In this document: positions 1 to 6,386 of the stretch, piece after piece | Layout: the number at the start of each line of letters is the position of its first letter | How positions within the stretch are numbered: position 1 is the first letter of the stretch | Source: Altererythrobacter sp. | Lineage (GTDB): Bacteria > Pseudomonadota > Alphaproteobacteria > Sphingomonadales > Sphingomonadaceae | Assembly (NCBI GenBank): GCA_011524425.1 | Contig: WTKI01000404.1 | Location: forward strand, 1-8,308 | DNA length: 8,308 bases | Direction: 5' to 3' | The notes under the pieces: generated by a model | The model's database searches: none | What the model saw: only the letters and a program-made list of their open reading frames with translations | Told to the model about the DNA's origin: nothing | Program-made: the position numbers and the translations under genes

Positions 1-1
1 T

Positions 2-394
2 TTCGAACAGGTTTGGTTCGCGGAACACAAACAGGTTCTAAAGGGACACAAAGCGCTCCAAGAGTGGGCAAGGCCTCTAAAACAGGCTGCGAAGATCGAC
101 TTGCCCGGCCAAGTTTACGACATGCCGCGGGGCGAAGTGCTGGACCGTTTTGGACAGCAATTTGTGCGTGAGTTGGAATCGTTGGAGCCGGGTGACCAAT
201 GGCAAGGTCCCATCCCATCAGGGCTTGGTTGGCATGCCGTTCTTTTACGCAAAACCGAAGCGCAAGAACTGCCTGCGCTTGAAACTGTGCGGGACAAGGT
301 TGAAGCGGATTGGCGATTAGCGACCGCTGCAAAACGCGAAGAGCAAGCCTACCAAATGCTGCGCGATGCTTACAGTGTCGAGATCAAACAGTGA
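2..394 (+). CDS. PpiC/parvulin-type peptidyl-prolyl cis-trans isomerase, C-terminal part (5' end outside window)
   Basis: The frame is open from base 2 to a TGA at 392-394, giving the last 130 residues of a protein that begins before the window. The stretch around residues 82-113 (FGQQF...ELESLEPGDQWQGPIPSG.GWH.V.L) has the pattern of the C-terminal half of a rotamase (PpiC/parvulin) domain. In that pattern a Phe-rich helix is followed by 'L.PG.W.GP..SG.G.H.V.' strands. The charged helical tail (about 90-130) resembles the tail of periplasmic isomerases that help fold envelope proteins. No signal peptide can be judged because the N-terminus is missing. The stop overlaps the GTG start of the next gene by four bases, so the two are very likely cotranscribed and translationally coupled. 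The PpiC-like plus HupE-like pairing is, to my knowledge, common in alphaproteobacteria. The family call is fairly secure; substrate and active-site residues are not visible. Confidence 0.8.
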   Translation, partial: FEQVWFAEHKQVLKGHKALQEWARPLKQAAKIDLPGQVYDMPRGEVLDRFGQQFVRELESLEPGDQWQGPIPSGLGWHAVLLRKTEAQELPALETVRDKVEADWRLATAAKREEQAYQMLRDAYSVEIKQ

Positions 395-1356
395 GGTATT
401 TGCTTGCGGCATTGCTGATGCTGATAGGTGCGCCGGCACTTGCGGATGAAGTGCGCCCCATGGCGCTCGACTTTTCAGAGCAAGCGCCAGGGAAATGGTC
501 GCTTTCATGGAAACAGCCGGTTGCAACAGCGGCAGCGCCAATTGCTATGCCGGTGCCTCCCCAGAATTGCCAATACCAAACAGAGCCGCAGATCCGAAAA
601 GCGAATGCGGCTTATCTTGGGCATGCGAATGTGACTTGCACAAGCGCAGTAGGCGGACAAACCTTTGCGATTGCTTCCATGGCGCCGGGATCGGACGCTC
701 TGTTGCGGGTCGCGCCGCTAGGCCGGCCTGTGCAAAGCTTGCAGATCACAGCGCTAGAAAGCGTTGTGACAATCGCAGCCCGTCCTGTTCGCGGGCAAGT
801 GTTCCGTAGCTATTTCGTGATCGGGGCTGAGCATATCCTTGTCGGCTGGGATCACCTGCTGTTTGTCATTGCTCTGGTCCTGCTGGTGCAGCGGGGCTGG
901 GCGGTGATTGGCGCAGCCACTGCTTTCACTGTTTCTCACTCGATCACATTGGGAGCGAGCGTGCTGGGTTTTGCAGGGCTGCCGCAAGCCCCTGTTGAAG
1001 CCTTGATCGCGCTCTCCATTGTGTTCCTTGCTGTAGAGCTCGTTCAGACTGAGCGCACCACATGGACTCAGCGCTGGCCATGGCTTGTCGCCTTTGCCTT
1101 TGGCCTGCTGCACGGATTTGGCTTTGCCGGCGCTTTGTCAGAGATTGGATTGCCGCAAGGCGAAGTCCCGATCTCGCTCCTCGCCTTCAATCTCGGAGTT
1201 GAAGCCGGGCAAATCCTTATCATTGCGGCAGTGCTTGCGATGCGCGGGATAGTCACCAGACTTGCGCCTAAGGCAGAGGAGCCTGCGCTCAAAATTGCCA
1301 CTTATGCAATCGGGATCATCGCCAGCTACTGGCTGATTGACCGCGTTATCGCTTAA
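391..1356 (+). CDS. HupE/UreJ-family integral membrane protein (HupE/UreJ_2 type)
   Basis: This encodes 321 residues from a GTG at 391. I chose that start because it gives a clean Sec signal peptide (MRYLLAALLMLIGAPALA, cleavage about residue 18) and overlaps the upstream TGA; longer in-frame starts would put a non-signal-like segment in front. A periplasmic domain follows (about 19-138) with two cysteines, C60 and C83, that could form a disulfide. Then come five to six membrane segments (about 143-320) with the family's polar motifs: GAEHI..GWDHLLF (145-158), FTVSHSITL (179-187), E216 in VELVQTE, FGLLHGFGFAGAL (237-249) and FNLGVEAGQ (266-274). Conserved His, Asp and Glu within membrane segments suggest metal binding. 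HupE and UreJ proteins proper are linked to nickel or cobalt uptake, but this large-N-domain subgroup has no settled substrate. No hydrogenase or urease genes are nearby, so nickel transport should not be assumed. Confidence 0.87.
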   Translation: MRYLLAALLMLIGAPALADEVRPMALDFSEQAPGKWSLSWKQPVATAAAPIAMPVPPQNCQYQTEPQIRKANAAYLGHANVTCTSAVGGQTFAIASMAPGSDALLRVAPLGRPVQSLQITALESVVTIAARPVRGQVFRSYFVIGAEHILVGWDHLLFVIALVLLVQRGWAVIGAATAFTVSHSITLGASVLGFAGLPQAPVEALIALSIVFLAVELVQTERTTWTQRWPWLVAFAFGLLHGFGFAGALSEIGLPQGEVPISLLAFNLGVEAGQILIIAAVLAMRGIVTRLAPKAEEPALKIATYAIGIIASYWLIDRVIA

Positions 1357-1742
1357 AGCGCGCCGAGCAAGAGGCCGAACAGGGTGAACATACCGGTCGC
1401 ATATCCACCATCAATCAGCCAAAGCGCGAAGGGCTTTTGAGCGAAGAGATAGTTGATGCCAAAACTGGCAGCGACCCAGCACAATCCGGCAGAAGCTCCA
1501 TAGGCTGTGCCTTGGCCGATGGTAATGTCAGGGCCCAGAAACATGGCGAAGACAAATGCCGCGATAAAGGTCAGCACAAAAGCACCGCCGAAGATCTTGG
1601 CCATGTTGGCATTTTTGACTTGGTCATCGCTGAGCCCGACCAGAGCTTGCCATTTTTTGCCAAACAAAGGCCCGTACCAAATGCCGCCCAGCACAAATGC
1701 TGATACCGTTGCTGCGCCAATTCCGATCCAGTTGATATCCAT
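1353..1742 (-). CDS. DUF1761-family small membrane protein
   Basis: This 129-residue protein has four predicted membrane helices (about 5-24, 50-69, 79-97, 110-128) and a cytosol-length loop at 30-48. The motif GGIWYGPLFGKKW (19-31) after helix 1 and the two-fold helix layout match DUF1761, a family of unknown function. The ATG at 1742 is preceded by a strong Shine-Dalgarno, GGGAGG at 1748-1753, five bases away. It is the last gene of a minus-strand cassette, 24 bases after the SRPBCC gene, so cotranscription with tetR and SRPBCC is likely. Its TAA shares the palindrome TTAA (1353-1356) with the TAA of the converging hupE-like gene, leaving no room for a terminator between them. No catalytic residues are apparent. 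A role in transport or membrane homeostasis is only a guess from its hydrophobicity and company. Confidence 0.85.
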   Translation of the reverse strand: MDINWIGIGAATVSAFVLGGIWYGPLFGKKWQALVGLSDDQVKNANMAKIFGGAFVLTFIAAFVFAMFLGPDITIGQGTAYGASAGLCWVAASFGINYLFAQKPFALWLIDGGYATGMFTLFGLLLGAL

Positions 1743-1766
1743 AAATTCCTCCCTGTTTTCGTATTT

Positions 1767-2342
1767 CTATTCGCCAACTTCTGCCAATGATGCGGCAAGG
1801 TTTTTCTTCATCCGTTCAATGGAATAGGCATTGCCGGTCTTGAAGAATTCAAGGATCCGCGATGAGGCATCGTCAGTTCCGTATCCAACCCCCGAAATGC
1901 GCAGCCGTGTTTTTGCCTCGGTCACCGGCTCAAGCTCGTAGACGCCCCAGACCTGTTTGACTGTTTCGGCATCCACTGGACCGCCTTCGGGCGCTTGGAT
2001 CACTTGAAGTGCGATCATCCTATCCGGCACGAAAGCGATGATGCGGTGTATGATGTTGCGCGGGTCGCCGCGCACCGCGTCGGTATGATAGCCGGTTTCA
2101 ATCGTTCCTCCGTGCCGCAGATCGAACCATGCAAAGCGCGGGCCCCACTTTTTCCAACCCTCAGCGGTAGAGAGCGTCGCCCAGACGGCGCTGACAGGGG
2201 CATCGACGACCGCTTCGTGGACTAGGGTGCGTGTGCCGTCAGCGTGCTCGACCATCTCGGCGGTAATTTCGTCTGATTGAGCGAGGGCCGGGTTAGCCAA
2301 TGCGCAAGAGACGCTTGCGATCAAGAATTTTAGTGCCTTCAT
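1767..2342 (-). CDS. Exported SRPBCC (START/Bet v 1-like) domain protein
   Basis: This 191-residue protein starts with a typical Sec signal peptide: KALK, a hydrophobic core, then NPALA with cleavage expected between A21 and Q22. The mature part is one SRPBCC fold. It has a first strand and 'DAPVSAVWATLSTAEGWKKW' helix-loop (about 47-66), central strands (about 75-150, including IIAFVPDRMIALQV and VWGVYELEPV) and a long C-terminal helix (about 158-188). SRPBCC proteins hold hydrophobic ligands in a cavity under that helix, and some are cyclases or AHSA1-like chaperone helpers. I see no signature fixing which applies here. The ATG overlaps the tetR stop (ATGA, 2339-2342) and has a strong GAAGGAG site at 2348-2354 inside tetR. 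Cotranscription with tetR suggests the protein answers the regulator's inducer. Export of a single SRPBCC domain is less usual than the cytosolic form. Confidence 0.82.
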   Translation of the reverse strand: MKALKFLIASVSCALANPALAQSDEITAEMVEHADGTRTLVHEAVVDAPVSAVWATLSTAEGWKKWGPRFAWFDLRHGGTIETGYHTDAVRGDPRNIIHRIIAFVPDRMIALQVIQAPEGGPVDAETVKQVWGVYELEPVTEAKTRLRISGVGYGTDDASSRILEFFKTGNAYSIERMKKNLAASLAEVGE

Positions 2343-2938
2343 GACGGCTCCTTCGCTTTGTCCAGCAGCAGGTCAATGTGCTGCCTTAAGACGGTGATAT
2401 TGCGATCGAACACGCCAATATCCTTGGCGGTTCGTGCCTGCATGATCGCGCCTTCCATAATGGTGAGGATGAATTCGCCCAGCGCACGCCGGTCCGTCTC
2501 AGGCGGCAAGCGGTCGCCTGCGTCTTCCAGACAAGCAACGATCGCTTCGATCCAATTGGAGAAGTTTACATCCAGCAATTCGCGAATGCGCGGGTCGGGC
2601 TCGCTGATTTCAAGCGCGAGATTGCCAATCGGGCAGCCATGCTGAAAATCGCTTGTGACCAATCCGATCCGATAACCGTTGAGAAGCGCAAAGATCTTTT
2701 CAATCGGGTCTGTCACTTCTGCCCACGCAATATCGAGCAGGTTTTCCTTGATGCCGTCGCGGTAGAATTCCAGCACTGCGACCAGCAGGTCCTGCTTGCC
2801 GGGGAAGAAGTGATAGAGGCTGCCCGAATGGACCTGACTGCGGCTGAGAATGTCCGCAATTGAAGTGGAATTATAGCCCTTCACATAGAATTGCTCGAGC
2901 GCAGTCATCACAATCCGTTGGCGTGTGGCTGAGTTCAT
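2339..2938 (-). CDS. TetR-family transcriptional regulator, probable local repressor
   Basis: This encodes 199 residues from the ATG at 2938. In-frame alternatives further upstream (to a TTG at 3061) would run through the operator-like repeats and add a non-conserved leader; the 2938 start has an AGGA-type site just upstream in AAGGATCAGG. The N-terminal DNA-binding domain is clear: ATRQRIVMTALEQFYVKGYNSTSIADI and then the recognition helix region SRSQVHSGSLYHFFPGKQDLL (about 32-52), ending in the family's 'LY.HF..K..L'. The ligand-binding part contains HGCPIGNLALE (100-110), a 'GC..GN.A.E' motif found in a TetR subgroup that includes NemR/YxaF-like regulators. C102 therefore sits where a reactive or ligand-facing cysteine occurs in some relatives. 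It heads a cassette with SRPBCC and DUF1761 genes. The three TTGA-N8-TCAA sites directly upstream point to autorepression. The inducer is unknown. Confidence 0.9.
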   Translation of the reverse strand: MNSATRQRIVMTALEQFYVKGYNSTSIADILSRSQVHSGSLYHFFPGKQDLLVAVLEFYRDGIKENLLDIAWAEVTDPIEKIFALLNGYRIGLVTSDFQHGCPIGNLALEISEPDPRIRELLDVNFSNWIEAIVACLEDAGDRLPPETDRRALGEFILTIMEGAIMQARTAKDIGVFDRNITVLRQHIDLLLDKAKEPS

Positions 2939-2965
2939 TTTTCCTGATCCTTGCTGCGAATCACC

Positions 2966-3036
2966 ACTTGATTGAGTGTTCAACTCAGCAGAACTTGATC
3001 GATCAATCAAGTCAAAACTTGAATGGTCAATCAAGA
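2966..3036 (-). promoter_or_regulatory. Triple operator-like repeat upstream of tetR (TTGA-N8-TCAA sites)
   Basis: Three 20-base sites share ACTTGA at the left and TCAA at positions 15-18. Site 1 at 2966-2985 pairs at 5 of 10 dyad positions. Site 2 at 2993-3012, ACTTGATCGATCAATCAAGT, pairs at 9 of 10. Site 3 at 3017-3036 pairs at 7 of 10 and matches site 2 at 16 of 20 bases. They begin 28 bases before the tetR start and are spaced 27 and 24 bases apart. Size and symmetry fit a TetR-dimer operator, and the position fits autorepression of the cassette. Several TTGA hexamers could act as a -35 box (for example TTGACC or TTGACT on the minus strand), but I cannot pick a convincing -10, so no exact promoter is claimed. 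The sites lie about 150-220 bases before ftsH, so an effect there is less likely. Confidence 0.72.
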
Positions 3037-3081
3037 GGGTTCGGGGGAGTGCGGGATCCAAGGGGTAGCCAGACGATCACT

Positions 3082-3106
3082 CTTATCGGGTTTTCCATGC
3101 GATAAG
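3082..3106. repeat. 7-bp inverted repeat with 11-base loop in the tetR-ftsH intergenic region
   Basis: CTTATCG at 3082-3088 is the exact reverse complement of CGATAAG at 3100-3106. There is no T-run after it on either strand, so it is not an intrinsic terminator. It lies between the tetR operators and the candidate ftsH promoter and could be a regulator site, but a chance 7-bp repeat is possible. Confidence 0.4.
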
Positions 3107-3132
3107 CTGGGCTGAAATGGCGCTTCGTTATC

Positions 3133-3160
3133 TTGCGATTCATGGTGTCGCGCTTACATT
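3133..3160 (+). promoter_or_regulatory. Candidate ftsH promoter
   Basis: TTGCGA (3133-3138) and TACATT (3155-3160) are separated by 16 bases and resemble -35 and -10 boxes of a housekeeping sigma factor. Transcription would start near 3167, giving a short leader of about 20 bases that contains AAGGA (3173-3177) ten bases before the ftsH ATG. The match is moderate, and another start further upstream is possible, including a heat-shock promoter, which is known for ftsH in several bacteria. Confidence 0.4.
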
Positions 3161-3187
3161 GGACCTTCGAACAAGGAATCGAACGCG

Positions 3188-5149
3188 ATGAATCAAGAGA
3201 ACGAACCGCAAGAACCACGCCCGGAAGGCCCTAATCCATGGATGAAGAGCCTGCTCATATGGGGCGGCGTGTTCATGGCTTTGCTGCTGGTGGTGTCCAT
3301 GTTTGGCAATGCCGGACAAGCACCTGCAACGCAGATTTCCTATTCTGATTTTCGCGATAAAGTGGCGGAAGGTTCCGTTCAGGAAGTTCAGATCGCGCCA
3401 GACAAGATTACTGGTACGCTGAAGAATGACAGCACTTTCTCGACTATTCCGGTGCCTAACGACACTGAACTGCCTAAGCTGCTGGAAGAGCAGAACGTGG
3501 TCTATTCTGGGGTTGAGGCAGAGCAAAGCAACATACTGCTTGTCATCCTCATCCAGATCCTGCCGTTTCTTTTGATCCTCGGCATCGCTTTCTTCGCTTT
3601 GCGACAAGTCCAGAAAGGCGGCAGCGGCGGCGCGATGGGTTTTGGCAAATCCAAGGCCAAGCTCCTCACAGAACGGCAGGGCCGTGTGACGTTTGAAGAT
3701 GTCGCAGGGATTGATGAAGCGCGCGAAGAACTGGAAGAGATCGTCGAGTTTCTGAAAGACCCGCAGCGTTTCTCTAAACTTGGCGGCCAAATTCCCAAAG
3801 GCGCGTTGCTGGTCGGCTCTCCGGGTACTGGTAAGACTTTGCTAGCTCGCGCGATTGCCGGTGAAGCAGGTGTTCCCTTCTTCACGATCTCAGGCTCTGA
3901 TTTTGTCGAAATGTTTGTCGGCGTCGGCGCGAGCCGTGTGCGCGACATGTTCGAACAGGCTAAGAAGAACGCGCCTTGCATTGTTTTCATCGACGAGATT
4001 GATGCGGTTGGTCGCCATCGTGGGCACGGCCTCGGCAATTCCAATGACGAGCGCGAGCAGACCTTGAACCAGCTGCTGGTCGAGATGGACGGCTTTGAAG
4101 CCAATGAAGGCATCATCATCATCGCAGCGACCAACCGCCCCGACGTGCTTGACCCGGCCCTGCTGCGTCCGGGCCGTTTTGACCGTCAGGTTGTCGTGCC
4201 GATCCCTGATATTGACGGGCGCGAGAAAATCCTTGGCGTTCACATGAAGAAAGTGCCGCTGGCGCCTGATGTGAATGCACGCACTATCGCTCGCGGCACG
4301 CCGGGCTTTTCCGGTGCGGATCTTGCTAACCTCGTCAACGAGGCCGCGTTGCTGGCTGCCCGGCGTAACAAGCGTCTCGTCGCGATGCAGGAATTCGAAG
4401 ACGCGAAAGACAAGGTGATGATGGGCGCGGAACGCCGGTCCATGGTCATGACGGAAGACGAGAAGAAGATGACTGCCTACCACGAGGCTGGTCATGCAAT
4501 CGTCTCTGTCCATGAAGACGCTTCTGACCCCATCCACAAGGCGACCATCATCCCACGCGGCCGCGCATTAGGCATGGTGATGCGTCTGCCGGAACGCGAC
4601 AGCTATTCCTACCACCGCGACAAAATGCACGCGAACCTGTCTGTCAGCATGGGCGGACGCGTGGCGGAAGAGATCATCTTCGGCCATGACAAAGTGTCAT
4701 CCGGCGCAAGCTCTGACATTCAGTATGCGACGGACCTGGCGCGCAATATGGTCACAAAATGGGGTATGAGCGACAAGCTAGGCCCGCTCCAATATGAAGA
4801 AAGCCAGGAAGGCTATCTCGGTATGGGGCAGACTGCCCGGACGATGGCCGGTGCGGAAACCAACAAGCTGATTGACGCGGAAATCAAAGGACTGGTCGAA
4901 GGCGCCCACAAGCGCGCTTCCGATCTCCTGAATAAGCATGAAGATCAGCTCCACCTCTTGGCTCAAGCGCTTCTTGAGTATGAGACACTGAGCGGTGACG
5001 AGATCGCAAAGCTTCTCGAAACGGGAGAGATTGACAGGCCCGACAAACCATCCGGCCCTGCCAATCCTCAGCCTGTATCCGGCTCTACCGTTCCCAAAGC
5101 GGGCAAGAAGTTTGGCGGAGAAGGCGGCGCGGCGCCACAAGGCGCATAA
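3188..5149 (+). CDS. ftsH: ATP-dependent zinc metalloprotease FtsH
   Basis: This full-length 653-residue membrane AAA+ protease works as a hexamer in the inner membrane, degrading misfolded membrane proteins and unstable cytosolic regulators. Order of parts: short cytosolic N-terminus, membrane helix 1 (about 19-39), small periplasmic domain (about 41-113), membrane helix 2 (about 115-138), then the AAA+ module. Walker A is GSPGTGKT (210-217), Walker B IVFIDE (265-270), the pore motif FVGVG lies at 243-247, and the second region of homology [18 protein letters not shown] at 316-333 carries arginine fingers R327 and R330. The peptidase has the zinc motif HEAGH (432-436) and D510 as the probable third ligand, by alignment with D492 of E. 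coli FtsH. The tail (about 617-653) is rich in Pro, Gly and Lys and likely disordered. Every key residue is present. The Walker A Ser at 211 replaces the more usual Pro. The gene has its own promoter-like sequence and terminator, so it is probably monocistronic. Confidence 0.98.
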   Translation: MNQENEPQEPRPEGPNPWMKSLLIWGGVFMALLLVVSMFGNAGQAPATQISYSDFRDKVAEGSVQEVQIAPDKITGTLKNDSTFSTIPVPNDTELPKLLEEQNVVYSGVEAEQSNILLVILIQILPFLLILGIAFFALRQVQKGGSGGAMGFGKSKAKLLTERQGRVTFEDVAGIDEAREELEEIVEFLKDPQRFSKLGGQIPKGALLVGSPGTGKTLLARAIAGEAGVPFFTISGSDFVEMFVGVGASRVRDMFEQAKKNAPCIVFIDEIDAVGRHRGHGLGNSNDEREQTLNQLLVEMDGFEANEGIIIIAATNRPDVLDPALLRPGRFDRQVVVPIPDIDGREKILGVHMKKVPLAPDVNARTIARGTPGFSGADLANLVNEAALLAARRNKRLVAMQEFEDAKDKVMMGAERRSMVMTEDEKKMTAYHEAGHAIVSVHEDASDPIHKATIIPRGRALGMVMRLPERDSYSYHRDKMHANLSVSMGGRVAEEIIFGHDKVSSGASSDIQYATDLARNMVTKWGMSDKLGPLQYEESQEGYLGMGQTARTMAGAETNKLIDAEIKGLVEGAHKRASDLLNKHEDQLHLLAQALLEYETLSGDEIAKLLETGEIDRPDKPSGPANPQPVSGSTVPKAGKKFGGEGGAAPQGA

Positions 5150-5176
5150 CGCACCTTTCTAATGGAACTTGCATGG

Positions 5177-5204
5177 GGCGTCCGGAGCGATCCGGGCGCC
5201 TTTT
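5177..5204 (+). terminator. Intrinsic terminator of ftsH
   Basis: GGCGTCCGG (5177-5185) pairs with CCGGGCGCC (5192-5200), nine pairs including one T-G, around a six-base loop. TTTTGTCT follows directly. It lies 27 bases after the ftsH stop and ends 13 bases before the end of the converging DUF3667 gene. Confidence 0.88.
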
Positions 5205-5217
5205 GTCTGGCACACGA

Positions 5218-6312
5218 TCAGGCCGCACCAAGCAGCAGCAGCAAGGCTGCGAAGATGAAACTGATGCCTGAAAGGATCATGAAGATCAGAATGGCAGTGC
5301 GCACAAGCGCGCCAAATCGCGAAAGCGAATAGGTGCCGCGAAGCTGCCGATAAATGTGAAACGGCGGTATGATTGCCAAAGCAAGAAATCCCAGTCCGCC
5401 ACCAATCCCGGCCGCTGTGAGCAGAGAGAGCGCGATAAATAGCAGCGACATGAACGCGATGGAGTAGGTCACAAAAATCGCGTGATCATAGGTCTTGAAG
5501 CGGCGCTTCCAGAAGAACAGCAGCCAGACAAATGGCAGGGAAATGGGAATGAGCAGCCAGCTGAATTTATAGGCGTTGGTTTGCATCTTGTAGAGCATCA
5601 AGCCGGGGTTTTCGCGCCATTTCTTAACCAGCCCGTTGTCCAGAAAGGCCAATCCTGTGTCTTCAATATTCAGATATCCGTCCGAGGAATCGCCTTCTAG
5701 CGTCAGCGCAGCTGCTTCAGCTCCATCCAGCAAAATTTCCGCGCTGCGCACTTCTTCAAGCTCAATCTCCAGCTGGCTTCTGCGAGGATCACCCTCGGAC
5801 AAACCGCTAAGCTGGGCCTCAAGATCAGCGCGCTTTTGCGCGGCTTCCTGGCGGGCGGTTTGGCCAGCCTGCTCTATATTGTCTACAGTCTCTTGCGATG
5901 GCTGGACGTTACTGGGCGTTGAAAAGCCCATTGCCTGAAACACCGCAAACATCAGGAAAACACTGAACAGGAACATGGCCATCGGGCTGACGAACTTCGC
6001 TCGTTCACCATCAATATAGCGCCGCGTAAGCTCGCCGGGTTTCCAAGCGAGCAAAGGTAATGTCCGCCAAATCTTGCCGTCCAGATGCAACACGCCGTGC
6101 ATGATTTCATGACCGATCGCGCCTAGGCTCCGGTGCACATCGCCTTTTTGGCCGCACGAATGGCAGTGAGGGCCTGTCAGAACAGCGCCGCAATTGAGGC
6201 AGGTTTTCTCGCCCTTGGTCGCGTCTGTTCCTGCCGCGCCGTCAGTTTCAACCGCGCGGGCAAGCAATCCGCCTTCTGCCGCAGAGCCCAGCCCGTCAGT
6301 GATATCGCTCAT
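5218..6312 (-). CDS. DUF3667-type zinc-ribbon membrane protein
   Basis: This encodes 364 residues from the ATG at 6312. That start has a good AAGGGG site just upstream and lies downstream of a promoter-like pair whose -10 overlaps the alternative TTG at 6336. The N-terminal region carries a zinc ribbon, C38-x2-C41 and C50-x2-C53, with 'CxNCG...CHSCGQ'. It is followed by the DUF3667 pattern 'H.V.HLDGKIWRTLPLLAWKPGELTRRYIDGERAKFVSP' (about 73-110). Membrane helix 1 is about 110-130. An acidic, Gln/Glu-rich segment of coiled-coil character (about 140-200) lies in a long loop, periplasmic if the Arg-rich side before helix 1 is inside. Four more hydrophobic segments follow (about 249-268, 277-297, 300-325, 341-363). 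The function of DUF3667 is unknown. The convergent ftsH neighbour is not evidence for a shared job. Confidence 0.85.
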   Translation of the reverse strand: MSDITDGLGSAAEGGLLARAVETDGAAGTDATKGEKTCLNCGAVLTGPHCHSCGQKGDVHRSLGAIGHEIMHGVLHLDGKIWRTLPLLAWKPGELTRRYIDGERAKFVSPMAMFLFSVFLMFAVFQAMGFSTPSNVQPSQETVDNIEQAGQTARQEAAQKRADLEAQLSGLSEGDPRRSQLEIELEEVRSAEILLDGAEAAALTLEGDSSDGYLNIEDTGLAFLDNGLVKKWRENPGLMLYKMQTNAYKFSWLLIPISLPFVWLLFFWKRRFKTYDHAIFVTYSIAFMSLLFIALSLLTAAGIGGGLGFLALAIIPPFHIYRQLRGTYSLSRFGALVRTAILIFMILSGISFIFAALLLLLGAA

Positions 6313-6335
6313 GTCCACCCCTTTGCTGCCTGACA

Positions 6336-6364
6336 AGCATAACCAAGCCGGGCCTGCCGTTCAA
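6336..6364 (-). promoter_or_regulatory. Candidate promoter of the DUF3667 gene
   Basis: Read on the minus strand, TTGAAC (6359-6364) and TATGCT (6336-6341) are 17 bases apart, a close match to housekeeping -35 and -10 boxes. Transcription would begin near 6329, leaving a 5' leader of roughly 17 bases with the AAGGGG ribosome site. This supports the ATG at 6312 as start and expression independent of the ParA-like gene, although read-through from that gene is possible since no terminator lies between them. Confidence 0.6.
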
Positions 6365-6386
6365 AGGGAATGGACCGATTTTTAAT

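Noticed and set aside
754..1113. Minus-strand open frame inside the hupE-like gene
   Set aside because: The frame is opposite well-conserved membrane motifs of the real gene and shows no membrane or domain pattern of its own.
2966..3036. TTGA repeats as a small CRISPR array or an attachment site
   Set aside because: The units are 20-base palindromes with uneven 4-7 base gaps and no spacers; no cas or integrase gene is present.
2939..3061. N-terminal extension of the TetR protein to a TTG at 3061
   Set aside because: The extension would translate the operator-like repeats; the ATG at 2938 starts exactly where TetR domains begin.
3140..3790. Long open frame (216 codons) on the minus strand opposite the start of ftsH
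   Set aside because: It is a mirror of the codon bias of ftsH; the protein has no recognisable domain, no ribosome site, and ftsH itself is certain.
3890..4537. Long open frame (215 codons) on the minus strand inside ftsH
   Set aside because: It lies fully opposite the AAA+ region and has a His/Arg-rich, low-information translation, as expected for an antisense shadow.
6313..6336. TTG start at 6336 for the DUF3667 gene
   Set aside because: It overlaps the likely -10 box, and the ATG at 6312 has a better ribosome site.
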